Assembly (NCBI GenBank): GCA_031969915.1
Contig: DALYJJ010000028.1
Coordinates: forward strand, 1-52,882
Direction of reading: 5' to 3'
Origin: DALYJJ01 sp031969915
GTDB taxonomy: Bacteria; Acidobacteriota; Terriglobia; Bryobacterales; Bryobacteraceae
Length of the DNA stretch: 52,882 bases
In this document: positions 25,613-33,792 of the stretch, piece by piece
Layout: the number at the start of each line of letters is the position of its first letter
How positions within the stretch are numbered: position 1 is the stretch's first letter
Notes under the pieces: model-generated
What the model saw: only the letters and a program-made list of their open reading frames with translations
The model's database searches: none
What the model was told of the DNA's origin: nothing
Made by a program: the position numbers and the translations under genes

Positions 25613-25655
25613 AAAAACCGGGGACAGTCACCACGTTTCCTAGTTTTCGGTTGCT
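25613..25655. repeat. Solo REP-like half element
   Basis: AAAAACCGGGGAC followed by AGTCACCACGTTTCC shares its outer core and the ACGTT-CC inner segment with the arms of the 12354-12433 inverted repeat. It is followed by AGTTTTCGGTT, matching the flank of that element. No complementary arm is visible, so this is a single or decayed copy. It lies in the 236-base intergenic region before the RRM gene. Confidence 0.6.
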
Positions 25656-25807
25656 TATTCGGCCCCGGTCGTCCATACTGGTGACAGCCGCCACCGGGTG
25701 GCCCCATGCGTGTTACCTTCGCCCGCCTTTTCGAGTCCGGCCGAGAATAGCCCGCCAAAATTGGCTGCAAAGTGACATCAGTTGCCAGCAGAAATCAGGA
25801 GTAAGAA

Positions 25808-26152
25808 ATGACAAATATCTTCGTGGGAAACCTTTCCTACCAGACCACAGAAGCGGAATTGCAGTCCGCCTTTGAGCAGTACGGCGCCGTCGAACGGGTG
25901 AGCATCGTGCGGGATCGCGATACGGGGCAGCCTCGCGGCTTCGCCTTCGTGGAGATGACCGACGCCGGCGAAGCCGGCCGGGCGATCAGCGGCATGAACG
26001 GCCAGGAGTTGAATGGGCGCGCGCTCAACGTCAACGAAGCCCGTCCGCGTGAAGAGCGCGGCGGATTCGGCGGCGGACGCGGCGGAAACCGTGGCGGCGG
26101 CGGTGGTGGCTACGGCGGCGGCCGTGGCGGCCGCGGCGGCTCCCGCTGGTAG
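25808..26152 (+). CDS. RRM-domain RNA-binding protein with Gly/Arg-rich tail
   Basis: A 114-residue protein with one RNA-recognition motif (residues 1-80), showing RNP2 (IFVGNL) and RNP1 (RGFAFVEM), then an RGG-like tail of glycine and arginine. Bacterial and cyanobacterial Rbp proteins of this form bind single-stranded RNA and are often cold-inducible. An AGGAG Shine-Dalgarno lies about 7 bases upstream. The 150-base leader after the REP-like element is less GC-rich and may carry regulation, but no defined riboswitch or cold box was recognised. A strong hairpin follows the gene. Confidence 0.93.
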   Translation: MTNIFVGNLSYQTTEAELQSAFEQYGAVERVSIVRDRDTGQPRGFAFVEMTDAGEAGRAISGMNGQELNGRALNVNEARPREERGGFGGGRGGNRGGGGGGYGGGRGGRGGSRW

Positions 26153-26169
26153 TTCCAAGATCGGAAGTA

Positions 26170-26196
26170 AGGGCCGCTTCCCAGAGGAGCGGCCCT
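26170..26196. terminator. Intergenic hairpin terminator, probably bidirectional
   Basis: AGGGCCGCT and AGCGGCCCT form a perfect 9-bp stem with a 9-base loop in the 52-base gap between the RRM gene and the convergent dienelactone hydrolase gene. There is no clear U-run (CCCTCGTCC follows), but position and stability support termination. Confidence 0.6.
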
Positions 26197-26204
26197 CCCT
26201 CGTC

Positions 26205-27098
26205 CTACCCTCGCAGGTGTTTCTTAAAGAAGTCGATCGTCCGGCTCCACGCGAGCTTGGCCGCGGCCTCGTCGTAGCGCGGCGTCGTGTCGTTGTGGAA
26301 CCCGTGGTTGGTGTTCTCGTAGAAGTGCACCGTGTATTCCGCTTTGTTGGCCTTTAGCGCTTCTTCGTACGCCGGCCATCCCGCATTCACCCGCTGATCG
26401 AGCGAAGCGTAATGCAACAGGAGCGCCGCTTTGATCTTCGGCACGTCTTCGGCCTTGGCCTGCCCGCCGTAGAACGGCGCCGCCGCCGCGAGGTCCGCAC
26501 CCAGTCGGACCGCCAGCATATTGGAGATGCCCCCGCCGAAGCAGAAGCCCACCACGCCGATCTTTCCCGTGCAATCCGGACGCGCCTTCAGCCACCGTGC
26601 TGCGGCCACGAAATCCTCGCCCATTTTCACGCGGTCCACCTGGCGAAACAACTCGCCGCCCTTCTCGTTGTCCCCCGGGAAGCCGCCCACGCTGGTCAGG
26701 CCGTCGGGAGCGAAGGCGATGAAGCCCTCCGTCGCCGCGCGGCGCGCGACGTCTTCGATGTACGGATTCAATCCGCGGTTCTCGTGAACGACCAGCACGC
26801 CGGGCGCCTTGCCTCCCGCCTTCGCAGGGCGGACCAGGTACCCGCTGATCTTGCCGTTGCCCTCGGGCGACTCCACCGTCGCGCGCTCGGCCACAATCCG
26901 CGGGTCGTCTTTGGCCACCTGCTGCGCCCAGGCGTAGTTCGGCCGCAGGCTCTCCCACAGCATGGCCGCGGTGACGCCCGCGGTAGTGAATTTCTGCGCG
27001 CCGTCGAGAAACGCCCGCCGGTCGATATCGCCGTGCACGTACTGATCGAATAGGGCGAGTAACCCGGGCGGAAAATCGGATGCTTTCTTTCGTTCCAT
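26205..27098 (-). CDS. Dienelactone hydrolase-family protein with Tat-like signal
   Basis: A 297-residue alpha/beta hydrolase. The nucleophile elbow is GFCFGGG, with cysteine as nucleophile as in dienelactone hydrolase. GVLVVHENRGLNPYIEDVAR is the typical N-terminal oxyanion segment, and the catalytic His is likely in NTNHGFHND. Residues ~27-60 contain DRRAFLDGAQKF, a hydrophobic stretch and a YAWAQ cleavage-like site, which looks like a twin-arginine signal displaced from the N terminus. The start at 27098 is chosen because relatives begin near here; the open frame upstream is noise. The substrate is unknown. Confidence 0.88.
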   Translation of the reverse strand: MERKKASDFPPGLLALFDQYVHGDIDRRAFLDGAQKFTTAGVTAAMLWESLRPNYAWAQQVAKDDPRIVAERATVESPEGNGKISGYLVRPAKAGGKAPGVLVVHENRGLNPYIEDVARRAATEGFIAFAPDGLTSVGGFPGDNEKGGELFRQVDRVKMGEDFVAAARWLKARPDCTGKIGVVGFCFGGGISNMLAVRLGADLAAAAPFYGGQAKAEDVPKIKAALLLHYASLDQRVNAGWPAYEEALKANKAEYTVHFYENTNHGFHNDTTPRYDEAAAKLAWSRTIDFFKKHLRG

Positions 27099-27147
27099 CT
27101 GCTTGGTCCCCTTGCGTTCGGGCAGGATAGCATAGACGGTACGCCGC

Positions 27148-27651
27148 ATGAAGAAAGTTACGCTGGCGACCGATGGCGTTTGCATCGGCAATCCGGGGCC
27201 CGGCGGCTGGGCGTGCGTGCTTTGCTTCGGCTCCGTACAGAAAGAGCTGTTCGGATACGCTCCGCTCACCACCAATAACCGCATGGAGATGATGGCCGCG
27301 ATCCAAGGATTGCTCGCTCTCAAGGAACCGTGCGAAGTAGAGATCACAACCGACTCGGAGTATCTGCTGCACGGCATCACCAAGTGGGCCGCCGCCTGGA
27401 AGAAGCCGCACTGGTGGCGCAAACGGAGTCCGGTGAGCAACGTCGATCTCTGGATCGAACTCGACCATCTCAATGCCGCGCACCGCACCACCTGGCTCTG
27501 GACGCGCGGCCACTCCGGCCACCCCGGCAATGGACAATCGGCCTCACGCCCCGCTTTCGCTCGGCCTCGCCCCGGATTACGTGCCTCCCCGGCCGCAGGC
27601 GAGCCTTTTCGACGACGAAGCACAGGCCGGGCCTTTCGATGGGGAGGATGA
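27148..27651 (+). CDS. rnhA: Ribonuclease HI, C terminus apparently frameshifted
   Basis: The first ~128 residues match bacterial RNase HI, which cuts the RNA strand of RNA-DNA hybrids: ATDGVCIGNPGPGGWACVL with D9, TTNNRMEMMAAI with E47, TTDSEY with D69, then VSNVDLW and WTRGHSGHPGN. The family then continues with an ERxDxLA-type helix carrying the fourth catalytic Asp. Here the frame reads GQSASRPAFARPRPG, with no Asp. One base removed near 27532 restores a more protein-like acidic tail ending at 27673 (LGLAPDYVPPRPQASLF), though even there the Asp position is His. A sequencing error, a decaying gene or a divergent terminus are all possible. Confidence 0.8.
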   Translation: MKKVTLATDGVCIGNPGPGGWACVLCFGSVQKELFGYAPLTTNNRMEMMAAIQGLLALKEPCEVEITTDSEYLLHGITKWAAAWKKPHWWRKRSPVSNVDLWIELDHLNAAHRTTWLWTRGHSGHPGNGQSASRPAFARPRPGLRASPAAGEPFRRRSTGRAFRWGG

Positions 27652-27674
27652 CGGGGGCGAGGATCCGGGCTAGG

Positions 27675-28826
27675 TCAGGGCAGATGCCGGCCCACCGCGC
27701 GCAGCAGTTCCTCGGGTTGAATCGGCTTTGAGAGGAACTCCTTCATCCCCACCTCGCGGCATCGGATCCGGTTCTCGTCGGAGGCATTGGCAGTGAGGGC
27801 CAGGATCGGCACACCCTGCCCGTTGGGCAACTGCTGGACCCGCACGGCGGCGTCGATCCCGGTCATGCCCGGCATCTGGAGGTCCATCAGGATCAACCCC
27901 ACCTGCTCCATGCGAAGAACGTCCAGGGCCTCTTCGCCGCTCGCCACGCACTCCACTTCATACTTCCGCTTGTTGAGGACGTGACGGATTACGGTCTGGG
28001 CAAGCCGGTTGTCCTCCACCACCAGCACGCGGCGCGGTAATTGCCTCGGGCGTGCCGGCGGCGGCGCCAGTTCCAGGCCCGAATCGGCCAGCCGCAGCGG
28101 GATCCAGAACTGGAAGCAACTGCCCACGCCCAGTCGGCTGTTGGCGCGCATCTCGCCGCCCAGCAGGACGGTCAACTTCTGGGCCAGCGCGAGCCCCAGC
28201 CCCAGCCCCGAGTAGCGGCGCGCCAGGCCGCTTTCCAGTTGCCGGAACGAATCGAAGATCCGGTCCAGGTCCTCCGGGGACACTCCGATGCCGGTGTCGC
28301 GAACGGAAATCTCCAGCCGGGCGCCGCGGCAAGCCGCCGTCACTTCCACTTCGCCCCGCGGCGTGAACTTCACCGCGTTGCTCAGCAGTTGCCGCAGGAT
28401 CTGGCGCAGCCGAGGCCCGTCGCCCACGGTAATGCGGCCCAGGTTGGCGCTCGGCAGATACTGAAACCGCAGCCCCTTCTGTTCCGCCCGGACCTCGAAC
28501 TCACGCACCGCTTCGTCAATCAGCGAGGCGATGTGGAAGTCCTCTTCCTCCAGCCGGACGTCGCCCGCCGAGAGCGAGGAATACTCGAGCAGCGCGTTCA
28601 GGCTGTCCAGGAGGCCGTCGGCACACCCTCGGGCGGCCATCACGTACTCCCGCTGCTCCTCGGAAAGCCCCGTCTCCAGAAGGAGATCCGTCATGCCGAG
28701 GATGCCCGTCAGGGGGGTCCGGATCTCGTGGTTCAGACTGGCGAGGAAGTGGTCCTTCAGGCGCGAGACGTCGTCCTGCCCGCTTCCCGCGTTCCTCGTC
28801 AAGTTGCTACTGTGTTCCGCTGACAC
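27675..28826 (-). CDS. Soluble hybrid histidine kinase / response regulator
   Basis: A 383-residue hybrid kinase without a sensor domain: HisKA starts at residue ~22 (FLASLNHEIRTPLTG, phospho-acceptor His). The ATPase domain follows (~135-250; N-box LRQLLSNAVKFT, G1 DTGIGVS, G2 GLGLGLALAQKL). The receiver (~265-380) has VLVVEDN, the phospho-acceptor LILMDLQMPG, LTANA and LSKPI. No transmembrane segment is present, so input must come from a partner protein or from the receiver. No cognate output gene is adjacent. Both core phosphorylation sites are intact. Confidence 0.93.
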   Translation of the reverse strand: MSAEHSSNLTRNAGSGQDDVSRLKDHFLASLNHEIRTPLTGILGMTDLLLETGLSEEQREYVMAARGCADGLLDSLNALLEYSSLSAGDVRLEEEDFHIASLIDEAVREFEVRAEQKGLRFQYLPSANLGRITVGDGPRLRQILRQLLSNAVKFTPRGEVEVTAACRGARLEISVRDTGIGVSPEDLDRIFDSFRQLESGLARRYSGLGLGLALAQKLTVLLGGEMRANSRLGVGSCFQFWIPLRLADSGLELAPPPARPRQLPRRVLVVEDNRLAQTVIRHVLNKRKYEVECVASGEEALDVLRMEQVGLILMDLQMPGMTGIDAAVRVQQLPNGQGVPILALTANASDENRIRCREVGMKEFLSKPIQPEELLRAVGRHLP

Positions 28827-28907
28827 GAGTATCGATGAGAGGCGCGAACACGCCGCCCTCTCTGTCTCTCTCTATCGGCACAGTGCCGGAGGAGGGATAG
28901 GGGAAAT

Positions 28908-29804
28908 TCAGTCTTCGCTCGAGAACAAACCCCCGAGGGCGCCCAGCGGGCTCCGCTCATCGCCCCCCGTGGCCCCTACCGGCGTCAACTCCCGCCGCAG
29001 CTTCTCTAGCGTCATCGACTGCACAATCGCCCGCCCCGGTCCGGTGAGCGTGGCCAGGAACAGCCCCTCGCCGCCGAAGATAGCGGTCTTGATCCCACCG
29101 ACAAACTGGATGTCGTAGCTCACCGAGGCGTCAAAAGCCACGATGCAGCCGGTATCCACCTGAAGCTGCTCCCCGGCCGAAAGTTCAAACTCCACGAAGT
29201 CGCCGCCCCCGTGGATGAACACGTCCCCCGGACCGGTGAGCTTTTCCAGGATGAACCCCTCTCCGCCGAAGAAGCCCGCGCCCAACTTTTTCACCAGCGC
29301 GATGTTCAGGTCCACCGAGCTTTGGGCGAACAGGAAGCTGTCCCGCTGCACCAGGATCGCCTGCCCCGGGGCCAGCCGGAAATGCTGTACCCGTCCCGGG
29401 TAGTTCCCCGCGAACCCGACCTCTCCCTGCGTCCGCGCCCGGAAGTAGGTCAGGAACAGGCTCTCCCCCATCAGCTTTCGCTTCACCGCGCCCCAGATCT
29501 TCTGGCCCAGCGAGTCGCCGGTCATGCGGGTTTCCCAATCCACCGAAGGCGTCTTGTAGAGCATCTTGCCGCCCTCTGCCATCAGTTCCTGGCCCGGCTT
29601 CAGCTGCACACGCACCACCTGCAGGTTGTCTCCCTGGATGGTGAAGTCGAGCGGCGGACCGGCCTGCGCCGCACCGGCGGCGCCGCCGATGGCTCCCCCG
29701 ACCGCTCCGCCCCCCGGCACGCCCCCGCCGAGCGCATTCCCGCAACCGGGACAGAACCGGGCGTCGTCTAACAGCTTTGCACCGCAATTCGTACAGAAGG
29801 CCAA
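28908..29804 (-). CDS. AIM24 family protein (TIGR00266-like) with N-terminal zinc ribbon
   Basis: A 298-residue protein. Residues 1-25 are a zinc ribbon (CTNCGAKLL...FCPGCG), a Gly-rich linker follows, and residues ~50-280 form an AIM24/TRAP-like beta-helical domain with repeated motifs such as GDVFIHGGGDFVEFELSAGE and GAGFFGGEGFILEKLTGPG. Family members are related to mitochondrial AIM24 and are of uncertain biochemical function. No signal peptide. The gene is divergent from the TIGR03437 protein. Confidence 0.9.
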   Translation of the reverse strand: MAFCTNCGAKLLDDARFCPGCGNALGGGVPGGGAVGGAIGGAAGAAQAGPPLDFTIQGDNLQVVRVQLKPGQELMAEGGKMLYKTPSVDWETRMTGDSLGQKIWGAVKRKLMGESLFLTYFRARTQGEVGFAGNYPGRVQHFRLAPGQAILVQRDSFLFAQSSVDLNIALVKKLGAGFFGGEGFILEKLTGPGDVFIHGGGDFVEFELSAGEQLQVDTGCIVAFDASVSYDIQFVGGIKTAIFGGEGLFLATLTGPGRAIVQSMTLEKLRRELTPVGATGGDERSPLGALGGLFSSED

Positions 29805-29859
29805 GTTCCCAACCCCTTTCCGGCGCTATCTTACAATGGTTTCTATCGGCTTTACGTTC

Positions 29860-32832
29860 ATGAACCGCACGAAGTTCCTCGGTTTCCTCCTCGTCCTCGT
29901 CGCCGCTCCGCTCCCCGGGAGGGAAGATCCCGCCGTCTGCGGCACCCACGGGCTCAACCATATCGAGGAGATCTATCTCCACCGACAGTCGATGGCCCGG
30001 CTCCAGGCCGCCGGCCGGCTCCGCCCTCTCTCTTTCGCCGCCGTTCCCGCCGCCCGCGCCGAAGGCAACCTGGTCGTCCTCGAAGACTCCGACGGCGTCG
30101 TCGCCCGCCGCAATGACTTCAACCTCTCGGACCGCACCGTCACCTTCCGCCCCACCTCCGCCGGCCGCTACCGGTTTGAAACGTCTGCCGCCTCCTACGA
30201 CGCCAATCTGGCCGCCACCGGAATCCCCGTAGAGATCGACGATGACGACACAAGGCAATTTCCGATCCCCTTTTCTTTTCCTTTCTATGGCACTCAATAT
30301 CGTACGTTTTGGTTGAACTCTGACGGGAACCTGTCCTTCACCGCCGGCGACAGCCTCTCCACCTCGCGGAGCCTGGGCCGCCTCAGCTCCGGTCCACCCC
30401 GCATCGCGGGCCTCTTCCGTGACCTGGACCCCAGCCGCGCTCCGGGCAACCTTCGCATCCTGGCCGCCCCGGACCGGCTGACCGTCTCCTGGAACGGCGT
30501 GCCCGAGTACTCGGCCTTCGGAACAGGCCGGCCCCAGACGTTCCAGATCCGCCTCTACCCGGATGGCCGCATTGAGTTTGCCTACGCCCAGATTCGTACC
30601 CAGGACATCGTGGTCGGAATCGCCCCCGGCCGCCTGCAGGGCGCCACCAAGGTGGTCTCCTTCACCACTGGCAGCACCGAGGAGTTCGCCGGCGCCGTGG
30701 CCGAGAGCTTCCCGGGGAGCGAACAGCTTGACGTGGTGCGGGCGGCGCAGCGTTTCTACGAAACATTCGAAGATTCATACGATTACCTGTTTTTCTTCAA
30801 TAACTTCAATATGCCCTCCCGGGAAGGCGCCGTGGCCTTCGAGGTCACCGTCCGCAATAATCGGACGGGCTACGGCGACGCGCCGATCGAAGCGGGCGCG
30901 GAGTACGGCTCGCGGCGTAGGCTTCAGGCCACGATCAACATGGGGCCGTTGAGCCAGTATCCGGTAAACCCAAATGGAATTGTCGATTTGCGGCGCAGCA
31001 TTGGAGACACTCCTTTAAGTATTTTGGCCCACGAGGCCGGCCACCTCTTCCTCGCTTTCGCCAGCATCCGCGATCCGCTTAGCCCGAACGCCCGCCCGAT
31101 GCTCGGCTTCCAGAGCGCGCACTATGGCTTCAACTTCAACTCGGAGGCCTCGCTGCTCGAAGGGAACCGGATCGTCGACCGCGGCCCCTCCGCCAATCCG
31201 CGCTTCGAGACAACGGCGACGGTGGAGAGCTATTCTCCCCTCGACCAGTACCTGATGGGATTCCGGGCCCCGGAGGAAGTGCCCCCCACGTTCCTGGTGG
31301 TCAACAGCACCCGTTCGAACAACGGCCAGCCTCTGCGAGGCGTGCTCTTCAACGGCGAACGGCGGGACATCCGGGTGCAGGAGATCGCAGAAGCAGAGGG
31401 CCGGCGGTCGCCCGACCACACGCTGGCCCAGCGCCGCTTCCGGGCGGCCTTTGTCCTCGTGACTCCCGCCGGCACGCCGCCCACGGCCGAGCAGCTTCAG
31501 CAGGTGGAAACGTACCGGCGCGAGTTTGAGACCTACTACCGCCGGGTCTCGTCGGAGCGGGCCTCCATGGAAACCAACCTGGCGCGCGCCCTCCAGCTCT
31601 CGGTGGCACCCGCGGGCGGAGTCCTCGCCGGCCAAGCCGCCACGGCGGCCGTCACGCTCGACAGGCCCGCCCCGGAGGCACTCACCGTTCGCCTCGGTTC
31701 GGCGGGCGGCGCAGTGGGCCTCCCCGACGCCGTTTCCATCCCCGCGGGCCAGACGCGTGCCACCTTCGAAATCCGCGGCGTGCGACCGGGAGTGGATGAG
31801 GTGAGTGCGCGGATCGACGACCGCTTCGAGTCCGCGGTTGGCAAAGTTCAGGTTCTTGCTTCGCCCGCCTCGTTGCGCGCGGCGGCGGTGACAGGCGACC
31901 TGCAACTGGCGACGCCGGGCCAGCCGCTGGCCGAACCCATTACGCTCCTCGTCTCCGACCTCAATCGCGCGCCCTACCCGGGCCGCCGCGTCACCGTGAC
32001 CCCGTCGCCGGGAGGCGAGGTCTCGCCGCCCTCCGCCGTCTCGGACGAAAATGGCCTGGTCCGGTTCACCTGGACGCCCGGCTCGTCTCCTCTCAACGAA
32101 TTGAAGGCCGTCGTCGAGGCCTCCTCCGAGCCGGCCCTGACCCTCACCGCCCTCAGCCGCCCGGCGGTACTCGATCCGGGCGCCGTGAACGCCGCCAGTT
32201 ACTTTCCCGGCCTGACGCCCGGCGGCTTCGCAAGCGTGTTCGGAGCGAACCTGGCCGCCGGCTTCCCGGCCACGGCGACCCTGGCCCTCGGCTACCCGGA
32301 ACGCCTCGGCGGCGCGCAGGTCACGGTGAACGGCACTCCCGTTCCCCTGGTCTACGTGAGCGACCGCCAGATCAACTTCCTGGTGCCCGCGAACCTGCCG
32401 CTGACCGGAACGGAAGCGGAAGTCGTCATCACCACGCGCCTCGGTTCGTCCGTGCCCGTGCGTTATCCTCTGCGGGCCATCCATCCCGGCATCTTCTATG
32501 ACACGGCGACCAACTACGGAGCGGTGCTGATCGCGAACACGGGCGTCTCAACCGTGGAGCGGCCCGCCGCGGCGGGCCAATTCCTGGAGATCTACTGCAC
32601 CGGCCTCGGGCCCTTTCGCTCTGCCTTTCCGGCCCCGCCCGAAACCACGACCACGCCGGAAGTCTTCCTGGGCGACCGGCCGGTCCGCGTCCTGTATAGC
32701 GGCGGGACCACGTTTCCCGGGCTCTACCAGGTGAACATCGAAATTCCCGCCGGCCTGCCCTCGGGCGATGTGAACCTGCGGATTCGCTCGGGAGGCCTGG
32801 ACAGCAACCAGGTGAAGGTCCGCCTGCGATGA
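29860..32832 (+). CDS. Secreted metalloprotease-like protein with TIGR03437 C-terminal domain
   Basis: A 990-residue exported protein. I start at 29860 (MNRTKFLGFLLVLVAAPLPG) because this gives a clean signal peptide; an ATG at 29836 is also possible. Residues ~60-260 are a beta-rich region resembling nidogen-like extracellular modules. H391-E392-A-G-H395 in ILAHEAGHLFLAFAS is a gluzincin/metzincin-type HEXXH site. An Ig-like (Big_1-type) module follows (~675-765). The C-terminal ~220 residues (from DPGAVNAASYFPGLTPGG) are the TIGR03437 domain that is abundant in Solibacter-like Acidobacteria and presumably holds the protein at the surface. The stop overlaps the next start (ATGA). Confidence 0.85.
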   Translation: MNRTKFLGFLLVLVAAPLPGREDPAVCGTHGLNHIEEIYLHRQSMARLQAAGRLRPLSFAAVPAARAEGNLVVLEDSDGVVARRNDFNLSDRTVTFRPTSAGRYRFETSAASYDANLAATGIPVEIDDDDTRQFPIPFSFPFYGTQYRTFWLNSDGNLSFTAGDSLSTSRSLGRLSSGPPRIAGLFRDLDPSRAPGNLRILAAPDRLTVSWNGVPEYSAFGTGRPQTFQIRLYPDGRIEFAYAQIRTQDIVVGIAPGRLQGATKVVSFTTGSTEEFAGAVAESFPGSEQLDVVRAAQRFYETFEDSYDYLFFFNNFNMPSREGAVAFEVTVRNNRTGYGDAPIEAGAEYGSRRRLQATINMGPLSQYPVNPNGIVDLRRSIGDTPLSILAHEAGHLFLAFASIRDPLSPNARPMLGFQSAHYGFNFNSEASLLEGNRIVDRGPSANPRFETTATVESYSPLDQYLMGFRAPEEVPPTFLVVNSTRSNNGQPLRGVLFNGERRDIRVQEIAEAEGRRSPDHTLAQRRFRAAFVLVTPAGTPPTAEQLQQVETYRREFETYYRRVSSERASMETNLARALQLSVAPAGGVLAGQAATAAVTLDRPAPEALTVRLGSAGGAVGLPDAVSIPAGQTRATFEIRGVRPGVDEVSARIDDRFESAVGKVQVLASPASLRAAAVTGDLQLATPGQPLAEPITLLVSDLNRAPYPGRRVTVTPSPGGEVSPPSAVSDENGLVRFTWTPGSSPLNELKAVVEASSEPALTLTALSRPAVLDPGAVNAASYFPGLTPGGFASVFGANLAAGFPATATLALGYPERLGGAQVTVNGTPVPLVYVSDRQINFLVPANLPLTGTEAEVVITTRLGSSVPVRYPLRAIHPGIFYDTATNYGAVLIANTGVSTVERPAAAGQFLEIYCTGLGPFRSAFPAPPETTTTPEVFLGDRPVRVLYSGGTTFPGLYQVNIEIPAGLPSGDVNLRIRSGGLDSNQVKVRLR

Positions 32833-33782
32833 TCACCGTCCACCTGGAATCGGGCCGCGTGACCATTGCCAGGCGGCCCAAGCCCCGGCGGCGCGAGGGC
32901 TTTGCGCTGCTGCGCCTGCTGCACGCCGGCATCTGCAATACCGACCTGGAACTGCAGCGCGGCTACTACGGCTTCTCCGGCACACCCGGCCATGAGTTCG
33001 TGGCCGAGGTGGTGGAGTCGGAGAATCCGGCGCTCCGCGGCAAGCGGGTAGCGGGCGAGATCAACCTGAACTGCGGCGCCTGCGCGTGGTGCGCCCGCGG
33101 CCTGGGCCGTCACTGTCCCCGGCGCACGGTGCTCGGCATCGTGAAACACCCGGGTGCGTTTCGCGAGCTAATCGATTTGCCGGAGCGCAACCTCCACGTC
33201 ATTCCGGCGAGCATTCCCACCGAGCACGCGGTCTTCATCGAACCGCTCGCCGCCGCCTGCGAGATCCTCGACCAGGTGCGCATCCCGCGCGGCGCCGAAG
33301 TCGCCGTGCTCGGCGACGGCAAGCTCGGCCTGCTGATCGCGCAAGTACTGCATGCGCACGGAGCCGCCGTGCGCCACTATGGCCGTCACCGCGAGAAGCT
33401 GGCTCTGTCCGCGCGGCGGGGGATTGCCACCGAAATCGCGCGCACCCTGCCCCGCGCGAAGTACCCGTTCGCGGTGGACGCCACCGGCTCGGCGGACGGT
33501 CTGGCGCAGGCCGCGGCGATGCTTCACCCCCGGGGCACGCTGATCCTCAAATCCACCGTGCACGGCCTGGTGAAGGTGAATACCGCGCCCCTGATCGTCG
33601 ACGAACTGACCCTGGTGGGCTCGCGGTGCGGCCGCTTCGAACCGGCGCTGCGGCTGCTCGCTTCCGGCAAGGTGCGCGTCGATGACCTGGTGTCGGAGTC
33701 GTTTCCGCTCGCCGAGGCCGGGCGCGCGTTCGCCGCGGCCGCGCGGCGGGGAGTGCTCAAGGTTCTGCTCCGCGGCGCTTGA
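32829..33782 (+). CDS. Zinc-type alcohol dehydrogenase (MDR family)
   Basis: A 317-residue medium-chain dehydrogenase, slightly shorter than usual. The catalytic-zinc GroES-like part has AGICNTDLEL and GTPGHEFVAEV. The structural zinc is held by four cysteines in CGACAWCARGLGRHC. The Rossmann fold has AVLGDGKLGLLIAQVL in place of GxGxxG. Reading order and size fit a threonine/sorbitol-dehydrogenase-like enzyme of unknown substrate. The ATG overlaps the stop of the TIGR03437 gene, an unexpected pairing of a cytosolic enzyme with a secreted protein. A hairpin covers the stop codon. Confidence 0.9.
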   Translation: MITVHLESGRVTIARRPKPRRREGFALLRLLHAGICNTDLELQRGYYGFSGTPGHEFVAEVVESENPALRGKRVAGEINLNCGACAWCARGLGRHCPRRTVLGIVKHPGAFRELIDLPERNLHVIPASIPTEHAVFIEPLAAACEILDQVRIPRGAEVAVLGDGKLGLLIAQVLHAHGAAVRHYGRHREKLALSARRGIATEIARTLPRAKYPFAVDATGSADGLAQAAAMLHPRGTLILKSTVHGLVKVNTAPLIVDELTLVGSRCGRFEPALRLLASGKVRVDDLVSESFPLAEAGRAFAAAARRGVLKVLLRGA

Positions 33783-33792
33783 TGCGCGCCGC
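33772..33792. terminator. Hairpin spanning convergent stop codons
   Basis: GCGGCGC and GCGCCGC form a 7-bp stem with a 7-base loop. It spans the dehydrogenase stop and ends on the stop of the convergent gluzincin gene, a natural site for bidirectional termination. No U-tract, and the coding sequence itself is GC-rich, so support is modest. Confidence 0.35.

Noticed and set aside
32829..33782. Possible operon function linking dehydrogenase to VapBC or gluzincin
   Set aside because: The gluzincin is convergent and VapBC is separated by a divergent region, so no shared transcript is supported.
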